Source: an uncultured Lachnospiraceae bacterium (GTDB lineage: Bacteria > Bacillota_A > Clostridia > Lachnospirales > Lachnospiraceae). From it: DNA of 25,188 bases. The position numbers and the translations under genes are program-made. Shown here piece by piece: positions 17,201-22,460 of the stretch. How positions within the stretch are numbered: the first letter of the stretch is position 1; the number at the start of each line of letters is the position of its first letter. The stretch spans positions 1 to 25,188 of the forward strand of contig CAJUFW010000030.1 of NCBI GenBank assembly GCA_910585655.1, given 5' to 3'. The notes below the pieces were generated by a model. The model searched no databases, was not told the origin of the DNA, and was given only the letters and a program-made list of their open reading frames with translations.

Positions 17201-17465
17201 CCGCTTCGGCAGCTTTTTCTCCGCTGACCTGTTCCTGATATTTTTCCTGTACCACACGATTCGCGGCTACTTTTGTCCGCACCGTTCGCGTCGTATTGCT
17301 TTCCTGCTCTTTCTCCACCGATTCCTCCGGCGCCTTGGTAGCGGCTGTCTGCGCTGCCTCTCTCCGCGCTCTGCCGGCTTCCCATAAATCCCGACCGGCT
17401 ACGCTATCCATGGCTTTTCCCGTATCGCCAGATCTGGTGAAGAGTCCGTTCATTTGTCCTGTCAT
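14265..17465 (-). CDS. Very long flagellar protein, FliK/DUF6240-like
   Basis: A 1066-residue soluble, helix-rich, Glu/Gln-rich protein without signal peptide or membrane segment. Start placed at 17465, where AGGAG lies 5 nt upstream; an ATG 24 nt earlier has only a distant GGAG. Five or so degenerate modules of the type G-I/M-P-h-T-x-E-x-h plus a helix recur at about residues 175, 274, 404, 557 and 795. A central stretch (SYIGIYRLLHQIEKSDGAAI, about 665-684) resembles DUF6240 proteins of Lachnospiraceae. The C-terminal part, about 943-1017, resembles the FliK hook-length-control C-terminal fold: a GKVEL strand, then GKLEGYFRCES and a helix ending AAAGLETG. It stands directly before flagellin, so a role in flagellar assembly or export switching is likely. 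Family from memory, not searched. Confidence 0.72.
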   Translation of the reverse strand: MTGQMNGLFTRSGDTGKAMDSVAGRDLWEAGRARREAAQTAATKAPEESVEKEQESNTTRTVRTKVAANRVVQEKYQEQVSGEKAAEAEVESVTKQLVWVEDNVVPEDVEELDEEGSLYDEYTAQQLERAVQRIKDSRALRQEGIEQQVEKQRVTREQIEEASLSEAEQKLAERLAAVGMPVTEANLERLSTALGLAEQAVGRLGEGSFSYLLENGLESSIENLYRASFMNAQGMRENTPNGYQSTARGIGEDVPGGTPDTTEAWTQIEPQAAAKLEQEGIPITEESMQEAQWLFEHGLAIDGKNMAELESLHRLADGMDTANETEVSGVPQEAADTLQDEIIEKLVDQASVGGKATETVLGDARQREASYAVTKWNQIDLDSIGQITMRRQMEEVRLKMTTEAAVQLLKKGIRLDTENLTQIVEGLRELENSYYQKLCEEQGDGADSQTAALLQEVAEKRQESMSFSMYAMGSVYRSAGQITFEAFYEEGSRITSAIKQDGTAIEQIGERYVRAGEAYETMATEVRRDLGDSMKKAFRSVDHLLESLELEANAANERAVRILGYNSLEITAESVAQMRYYDSRVAETLREMKPGTVLKLIRSGQNPLQMSMEELGNVIRELSDQGMEDMPAHSDSGTASQEESSSRFLWKLEKQHGISEEERSSYIGIYRLLHQIEKSDGAAIGAVVEAGQELTLQNLLTAVRTRNTGRIDQTAGEGIGARETVTRKSASITDQIAQGYENTDPTSVERADVWQKLAAEEARQLRHVLEEPEADYREWQTKHLTEQIADSQEAVSFLQEHGIESTPVLLEAAKELLGSDRQLEDFVKGLPSAERERLEQESHGVLDSLGNEPPEEFQEQVKQLQERILEQIQQEKQPGESGSGQILTFERLQQLRTLGRAMSLSERLAGQEHYEIPVVREDGSISRIRLTVRHGAKAEQSQGANGKVELSMGMLQPGTEEYVPVKGDFWVQNGKLEGYFRCESRQAQEVLEQKLPAIREAIAAAGLETGSLTSHLAGGRSVHHTTSLPLAETGQETEAGAATQSRSAQTKQLYQAAKAVIDIISR

Positions 17466-17586
17466 AACTCTCCTCATTTCTGCGTCCATCCCCGGACGGC
17501 TCCAAACTTTGTGTATTATATTTCGGACGATTGAAAGGAAAACTTGAGCGTTTTGGGGGAGCGGAATTCTGGTTAGACGTTTTCAT
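17404..17586 (-). CDS. Possible 60-codon leader ORF overlapping the FliK-like gene
   Basis: A frame from the ATG at 17586, preceded by a G-rich AGGGGGGGCGAGAG site, runs 60 codons. It overlaps the start of the long FliK-like gene by 62 nt in another frame. The product is Ser/Asn/Arg-rich with no recognisable domain. If translated it could couple translation into the long gene; it may equally be a chance frame in the leader. Confidence 0.25.
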   Translation of the reverse strand: MKTSNQNSAPPKRSSFPFNRPKYNTQSLEPSGDGRRNEESYDRTNERTLHQIWRYGKSHG

Positions 17587-17632
17587 GCTCTCGCCCCCCC
17601 TACTCCCCAATATTACTTCTTTGTTCTTTTCC

Positions 17633-18331
17633 CTATGAATCAAGCAGCACGTAACCTTCCGCATCTTCTAAGCTCAGATGAAATTTTGCCATAATCCTCT
17701 CAACAATAAACCTATCCTCAAATTCAGCCTCCCTTAACAGCTCCACTGCCCCCTCAATGCCCCTTTGAAGTCCCTCTGTTCTGCCCTCTGCTCTACCTTC
17801 CCGTTTTCCCTCTTGAATCATTTCCTGAATTCCCAAACACATATTAAAGCCTCCCTCCTGTGTCTGATACTGTGATTTACGAAGCCCCTGCAGCTCTGGT
17901 GAATGTGTTAATTCATCAAGTGCATTTAGAGCTGTTTCGGAAACATCACTAAAATATTCCTGGTTATTCTCTATAAACTTTTCTAACTTTTTCTTCTCTT
18001 TGGCATATTTGATAAAACCAAAAACCGTCCGAAGCTCCCCTGTATAGGAGCAAATCTCTTCTTCTGTCATTCGCTGCACATCTAAAAGATTTAGCTCTAA
18101 ATCCCATGCCAATGGCGTCCACGGGCAATCTATAAATAAATCAGATAATCTCCGCGGTCCGTCCCAGGGCTTATCGCCCCAATATACAACTAAGGTAATA
18201 CAAGGGCAAATAGTATCTGTTTTCAGGAATCGGCTCATATATTCCCCATGAGTAACACCCTTTGGAATATGTCTATGACCTGTCTCATCTCTCTTCTTGA
18301 TACCCTTTACTACATCCCGATACTGCACCAT
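17633..18331 (-). pseudogene. 5'-truncated Rpn-family (PD-(D/E)XK) nuclease / putative transposase remnant
   Basis: An intact frame of 232 codons that matches only the C-terminal two thirds of Lachnospiraceae Rpn-family recombination-promoting nucleases. Recognisable parts are CITLVVYWGDKPWDGPRRLSD at about 44-64 (split, F/Y-W-D-G-P-R-S-L in the family), FGFIKYAKEKKKLEKF at about 105-120, and a Gly/Arg/Glu repeat tail (REGRAEGRTEG) at about 185-195. The N-terminal nuclease core, with its catalytic Asp and Glu-x-Gln, is missing. The family-like frame runs 14 codons upstream of the ATG to a TGA inside the end of ptsI, so the break lies at the ptsI 3' end. A GAGGA site before the ATG means a truncated product could still be made. 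Probably non-functional as a nuclease. Confidence 0.7.
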
Positions 18332-18347
18332 GGTAGTTCCTCTGGTG

Positions 18348-20093
18348 CTATCGGCAATTTCGTATCCGTTCCCTCATCGGCAAAATCATCGGCGGTGCAA
18401 CCGACAGCTCGTCCACGCCCAACTGCAGCCACTCCTCCGTCAAATTCAAATCCGCAGCCAATTCCCCGCAAATGCCTACCATGCAGCCTGCTTGGCGGGC
18501 ATTTTTTATCACCAGGCGAATCAGACGCAGCACCCCTTCGTGATATGGCTGGTAAAAACGCCCAAGTCTAGGATTTTGACGGTCGATTGCCAGAGTATAT
18601 TGAATCAAATCATTGGTGCCGATACTAAAAAAATCCACCTCCTGCGCCAGCTGATCGCTGATCAAGGCGGCGGCTGGCGTCTCTATCATCACGCCTAGCT
18701 TTACCTTGCCATATGGAACTCCTTCTTCTCTTAATTCCTGCTTTACTATTTCTATTTGACATTTTGCCTCCCGTACTTCCTCCAAAGAAGTTATCATCGG
18801 CAGTAAAATTCGCACTGCTCCATAATGGCTGGCACGATAAATCGCACGAAGCTGTGTCCGAAATAATTGCGGGCGTTCCAAACAGATACGGATTGCACGG
18901 AATCCCATCGCCGGATTCTCTTCTGGTTCCAAACCAAAATAACCCGCCTGCTTATCTGCCCCGATATCCAGCGTCCGTATGACAATCGGTCGTTCTTCCC
19001 CCTGCTCTTTTCCCTCCGTAAATTTTTTTACAACTGCCCGATAAGCCTGAAATTGTTTTTCCTCCTCTGGATAGTCTGTCTCTCCTAAGTATAAAAATTC
19101 ACTGCGAAACAGACCGATTCCCCCGGCGTCCTGCTCTAATGCTGCTTCTGCATCCTCTACGCTTCCAATGTTGGCGTACAGTTGGATTGTTTGCCCGCTT
19201 AACGTCCGATTTTCTTTTCCCTTTAACATCTGCAACCTTTGGTTTTTCTTCGTTTCCTCCTCCAGTCGTCTTTGCAGCACAGCTTTGGTTTCCAAATCTG
19301 GTTCTATATAAAGCTTTCCTGTTTTTCCGTCTAAAATGGCAGAAAGCCCTGTCCACTCTGCCGGAAAACAGCTTCCCAAGGCTTCCGTATGACATACTCC
19401 CACTATCGCCGGAATCCCCAAGGTTCTCGCCAAAATTGCCGTATGAGAATTTTCACTCCCTCGTCTGGTAACAAACGCCGCAATCCGGGATTTGTCCATT
19501 TGAAGCGTCTCGCTTGGTGTTAAATCTTCTGCCAGCAAAATCACCTTTTCCTGGGAATCTTCCTGCTGCATTATCTTTCCTTTGGCAAGTCCTCTCTCCT
19601 GTGGTATTACTTTTCCCTGCCGATTATCCGTTTTTTCTAAAAGAATTCTGACCAAACGCCCTGTTATATCCCGGATATCCGCCGCCCTGGCTCGTATATA
19701 ATCATCCTCCATAAGAGCAAATGCTTCTGCAATCGCCTCCCCGGCTGCTTCCACCGCACCAAGCGCTTTCATCTGCCGTTCTTTGATATTATGACAGACT
19801 GCCGCCTCATAATTCGGATCCTCTACCAAAAGTCTGTGCGCTGCAAAAATAGCCGCTTCTGCCTCCCCGGCTTCTATAAACGCCTTTTCATAAAGTTCCT
19901 TTAACTGCCGAACTGCTTCCGTCTTCGCCTGCTTATATCTCTCCAACTCAACATCTATCCCGCCTGGTTCTTCTGTTCCAGACCTCATTTGCTCCCTGAT
20001 TTCCTTCTCCACCCGGTTTGCTCCTTTTTCATAGACCTCTAACCGACCCTCTACAATCCCATTACAAACCGCTTTCCCTTCTAAAATCAACAT
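18348..20093 (-). CDS. ptsI: PTS Enzyme I, phosphoenolpyruvate-protein phosphotransferase
   Basis: A 581-residue Enzyme I (usual length about 570-580) that takes phosphate from PEP and passes it to HPr to start PTS sugar uptake. The phospho-His domain has H217 in GSENSHTAILAR; GSEN replaces the more common GGRT. The C-terminal PEP-binding barrel has GIGLFRSEFLY (325-335), GVMIETPAA and the acid/base C542 in GICGELAAD. The start lies inside the fruK end (32-nt overlap), with GGGGG 7 nt upstream. The last residues (ERIRNCR) and the stop codon lie in DNA that also reads as the Rpn remnant, so the extreme C-terminus may have been altered by that junction. No ptsH or EII gene is nearby. Confidence 0.95.
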   Translation of the reverse strand: MLILEGKAVCNGIVEGRLEVYEKGANRVEKEIREQMRSGTEEPGGIDVELERYKQAKTEAVRQLKELYEKAFIEAGEAEAAIFAAHRLLVEDPNYEAAVCHNIKERQMKALGAVEAAGEAIAEAFALMEDDYIRARAADIRDITGRLVRILLEKTDNRQGKVIPQERGLAKGKIMQQEDSQEKVILLAEDLTPSETLQMDKSRIAAFVTRRGSENSHTAILARTLGIPAIVGVCHTEALGSCFPAEWTGLSAILDGKTGKLYIEPDLETKAVLQRRLEEETKKNQRLQMLKGKENRTLSGQTIQLYANIGSVEDAEAALEQDAGGIGLFRSEFLYLGETDYPEEEKQFQAYRAVVKKFTEGKEQGEERPIVIRTLDIGADKQAGYFGLEPEENPAMGFRAIRICLERPQLFRTQLRAIYRASHYGAVRILLPMITSLEEVREAKCQIEIVKQELREEGVPYGKVKLGVMIETPAAALISDQLAQEVDFFSIGTNDLIQYTLAIDRQNPRLGRFYQPYHEGVLRLIRLVIKNARQAGCMVGICGELAADLNLTEEWLQLGVDELSVAPPMILPMRERIRNCR

Positions 20094-21015
20094 ACTGTAA
20101 CCCCCGTCTTATTTTTGCAACCTCCTCTGCCGTTGCCAAAGTATCCGAAAAGGCGCTGGCGCTCCCTGCACATAAACCTGTCAAAAAAGCCTCCTGATAA
20201 TCCTCTGTTTTTAAAAATCCAGCCAAAAAACCAGCTACCATGGAATCTCCTGCCCCTATGGTTCCAAGAACAGTTCCTTCTGGAGCCGGAGACTCATAAA
20301 CAACACCATTCTCCCCTACGAAAACCGCACCCTCTCCTCCCATAGAAACCAATACATGAACCGCCCCGCGCTCCTGTAACTTTTTTGCATATGGAATCAC
20401 ATCTTTTCTGCTTTGCAGGCTTACCCCAAACAGCTCTCCCAATTCATATTGATTCGGCTTTATCAAAAACGGATGATAAGGCAATACTCGTTCTAACAGA
20501 CTCCCTGCTGCATCTACTACAAGACGGACACCATTTCCCTGCACGTTTTTACAAATATCCTGATATATGGTATCCGGAAGCCCAGATGGTACGCTTCCTG
20601 CCAACACAAGAACATCCCCTGCCTGCAGCCGTCCGAAACGCTCCAACAATACTTCCAGTTCTGAGGGGGTTACTTGTGGTCCTCTGCCATTGATTTCCGT
20701 TTCCTCTGCCTTTCCCGTTTCCGTCTCTTCCCATAGCTTGACGTTGATCCGGCTCACGCCCTCTTTTAAATAAAGAAACTCTGTTTGGATTCCCCGCTGC
20801 CGTAGCCTCCGTTCTATTTCCTCTCCGGTAAATCCTGCCAAAAAGCCAAGTGCAACACTTGGGCAGCCCAAGTTTGCCAGCACCGTTGATACATTAATTC
20901 CCTTTCCTCCCGGCATAATCTGCTCTGAAGCCGCCCGGTTCAAACTTCCCGAACGGAATTTTTCCAGCTTCATCGTATAATCCAAGGATGGATTTAAAGT
21001 AACAGTATAAATCAT
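20062..21015 (-). CDS. fruK: 1-phosphofructokinase, PfkB family
   Basis: A 317-residue kinase that phosphorylates fructose 1-phosphate to fructose 1,6-bisphosphate with ATP; related tagatose-6-phosphate kinases are a possible alternative. The N-terminal MIYTVTLNPSLDYTM is the FruK/LacC start, PfkB signature 1 is PGGKGINVS (about 35-43) and signature 2 is GTIGAGDSMVAGF (251-263) with catalytic base D257. The frame extends upstream to 21213, but that part has no kinase similarity, and an AAAGGGCGGG site precedes the ATG at 21015. It overlaps ptsI, which follows, so the two are co-transcribed. The fructose PTS transporter usually encoded beside fruK is absent from the window. Confidence 0.93.
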   Translation of the reverse strand: MIYTVTLNPSLDYTMKLEKFRSGSLNRAASEQIMPGGKGINVSTVLANLGCPSVALGFLAGFTGEEIERRLRQRGIQTEFLYLKEGVSRINVKLWEETETGKAEETEINGRGPQVTPSELEVLLERFGRLQAGDVLVLAGSVPSGLPDTIYQDICKNVQGNGVRLVVDAAGSLLERVLPYHPFLIKPNQYELGELFGVSLQSRKDVIPYAKKLQERGAVHVLVSMGGEGAVFVGENGVVYESPAPEGTVLGTIGAGDSMVAGFLAGFLKTEDYQEAFLTGLCAGSASAFSDTLATAEEVAKIRRGLQYVDFRRESGL

Positions 21016-21101
21016 ACACACCCGCCCTTTCTCTACCTGTTTTCCCTTTTCCCGAACCCAACTTTTAACAGCTTGTTTTTCACAGATACTTCTTACTTTA
21101 T

Positions 21102-21130
21102 AGTGTAACATGGTAAGACAAAATATACAA
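21102..21130 (-). promoter_or_regulatory. Candidate promoter of fruK-ptsI
   Basis: On the minus strand TTGTAT (21125-21130) and TACACT (21102-21107) are spaced by 17 nt, and the -10 is extended by an upstream TG. The predicted start near 21095 gives a leader of about 80 nt. The -35 is a poor match. Confidence 0.45.
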
Positions 21131-21199
21131 TCTCCTTTTTCTCTCTTCAAGCTTTTCGGAAAATATTTTATAAAAACAGAAAAAGAATTTTGCTTTTTG

Positions 21200-21228
21200 T
21201 TGACATATTTCACAATCCATGCTATACT
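21200..21228 (+). promoter_or_regulatory. Very strong sigma-A promoter with no gene behind it
   Basis: TTGACA (21200-21205), 17 nt, then TATACT (21223-21228) with a TG one base before the -10 (extended -10). The -35 and spacing are perfect and the -10 matches 5 of 6. It points into a region without a convincing coding frame that ends at a terminator at 21348-21399. Confidence 0.8.
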
Positions 21229-21234
21229 TAAAAA

Positions 21235-21405
21235 GTCGAATCAATGAGAGGGTTTCGATAAAACGTGGATTCATCATGAGCGCGGATGAGGAGTTTACGG
21301 AAGGTTTTTAAAACGTTGGGGGAACGTGAGCGGCAAAAGCTATACAGAAAAGCCAGTCGGAACGCATATCAGGCAGATATGCCTTTCTGACTGGCTTTTG
21401 TCATG
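21235..21405 (+). ncRNA. Candidate small structured RNA, about 165-170 nt
   Basis: The unit is bounded by the near-consensus promoter at 21200-21228 and the Y-shaped terminator at 21348-21399. Inside it, local pairings include GAATC (21238-21242) with GATTC (21268-21272), TCATC (21271-21275) with GATGA (21285-21289), and ACGTT with AACGT around a GGGG loop (21313-21327). It does not match any riboswitch or housekeeping RNA whose core I can recall (T-box, c-di-GMP, SAM, ZTP, 6S, SRP). The gene to its right is on the other strand, so it cannot be a cis leader for it. An 11-codon frame (ATG 21276 to TAA 21311) lies inside, without a good ribosome site; a peptide leader is possible but less likely. 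Confidence 0.55.
21348..21399. terminator. Bidirectional Y-shaped intrinsic terminator
   Basis: AAAAGCCAGTC (21348-21358) pairs perfectly with GACTGGCTTTT (21389-21399). An inner stem GCATATC (21364-21370) with GATATGC (21376-21382) sits in the loop. T-tracts follow on both strands. It ends the plus-strand RNA unit and, 11 nt after the stop at 21410, also the creatininase-family gene. Confidence 0.85.
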
Positions 21406-21409
21406 CTTT

Positions 21410-22348
21410 TTAGAAAGGAAACGGACTGTATCGATTCTTCGGCAAATGTTCGTAATGTTTTGGTACTACGGTAGTTCTGGTAAACTCCTGCAATTTCCGC
21501 AACGCCTCCATCAATACATCGAACTCTGCCGCCTCCACTAACTCCCGCATGTATTCCTCTCCAATCTCTGCCTTTCGCTCCATTTCCTCCCTTGTATAAT
21601 TCGCTACCGGAGGTCCTACGTGTTCATCTGGATCATTGTAGTAAAAGGGCGCTGGAGCCCCTTCTTTCGCACATTGCCCAAGAATCATACAGGTTTCTTT
21701 AAACCAGTCTGGAAGAGGAAAAATCGTATTTTCCTTTTTTTCCTGAGGTTTCGGAAACTCTACCTCTCCTTTAGCAGGCACCACATCCAATTTCCCAGCC
21801 ATCTGATAGCAAGCAAATATACTGTCCTCCATGGGATTGACACACTTTCCAGACTTTGTATACATCTGCTTCCCTAGCATTTCCCATGGCGATGGTATAA
21901 GCTTTTTATTGGCAAAATAGGTTCCAGTATCCAAATACAACATCGGAACCTTGGTTTCGTCAAAAAATTCGGTTATCATCGCCATTAAAAACAGGCTGGT
22001 TGGTACATGGGAAGGAATCCAAACCTGTCTGCGAAAGCCCTGATTTAACAAAGAATAGGCTAATTCTTTCGTATAACGGAAGCTTTCCGTCATGCTCATA
22101 TGAATGGTTCCCCTACCCGACTGTGTTCCACCTGGATTAAAATAAACGACATTGGGCAAAAACAGACCTTTTACCTGCTCTGCAATCAGTCTAGCATAGC
22201 CCTCTGCCATCCGATATTCCACATCGACCGGCATCCCGGCATGATTTTCACAATTTCCCACCGGAATAATAATGATATCATTTTCTTTTAAATACTGTTC
22301 GATTTCCCAATTTGTCAGATCAGTATAGCAGCACGTTCGTTGCTTCAT
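21410..22348 (-). CDS. Creatininase-family (creatinine amidohydrolase-like) hydrolase
   Basis: A 312-residue protein with the creatininase fold. The N-terminal metal motif is IPVGNCENHAGMPVD at about 28-42, giving E34 and H36, with D42 near the usual Asp. GFRRQVWIPSHVPTS (about 104-118) corresponds to the family's GFRR-x-x-x-x-N-G-H-G-G-N and keeps H114, but the Gly-Asn part is replaced by VPT. The C-terminal 100 residues are longer and unlike creatininase itself. Family members cleave cyclic amides or amides such as creatinine and N-formyl compounds; the substrate here is unknown. AGGAGG precedes the ATG by about 10 nt. Divergent from the AraC-type regulator, which may control it. Confidence 0.82.
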   Translation of the reverse strand: MKQRTCCYTDLTNWEIEQYLKENDIIIIPVGNCENHAGMPVDVEYRMAEGYARLIAEQVKGLFLPNVVYFNPGGTQSGRGTIHMSMTESFRYTKELAYSLLNQGFRRQVWIPSHVPTSLFLMAMITEFFDETKVPMLYLDTGTYFANKKLIPSPWEMLGKQMYTKSGKCVNPMEDSIFACYQMAGKLDVVPAKGEVEFPKPQEKKENTIFPLPDWFKETCMILGQCAKEGAPAPFYYNDPDEHVGPPVANYTREEMERKAEIGEEYMRELVEAAEFDVLMEALRKLQEFTRTTVVPKHYEHLPKNRYSPFPF

Positions 22349-22372
22349 CCTATCTAATCCTCCTTTTATTCC

Positions 22373-22401
22373 TTGAATTTCCTCTGAATTTTTATTATAT
22401 T
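22373..22401 (+). promoter_or_regulatory. Promoter of the AraC-type regulator; overlapping divergent -10
   Basis: TTGAAT (22373-22378), 17 nt, TATATT (22396-22401) on the plus strand. On the minus strand TATAAT (22394-22399) can serve the creatininase-family gene, but its -35 is poor. The two promoters overlap, so the regulator could control both. Confidence 0.5.
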
Positions 22402-22460
22402 ATTCTTAACCATAGTATTATGAACTGTATTGTTTGCGTAAACAGAAAGGACTCAAGCAT

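Noticed and set aside
14334..17547. Many plus-strand frames of 60-150 codons opposite the FliK-like gene
   Set aside because: They are antisense shadows of a long Glu/Gln-rich coding region, with no ribosome sites and no recognisable domains.
21016..21213. Upstream extension of the fruK frame
   Set aside because: FruK proteins begin at the MIYTVTLNPS start at 21015, which has a ribosome site; the extension is Lys-rich leader DNA containing the likely promoter.
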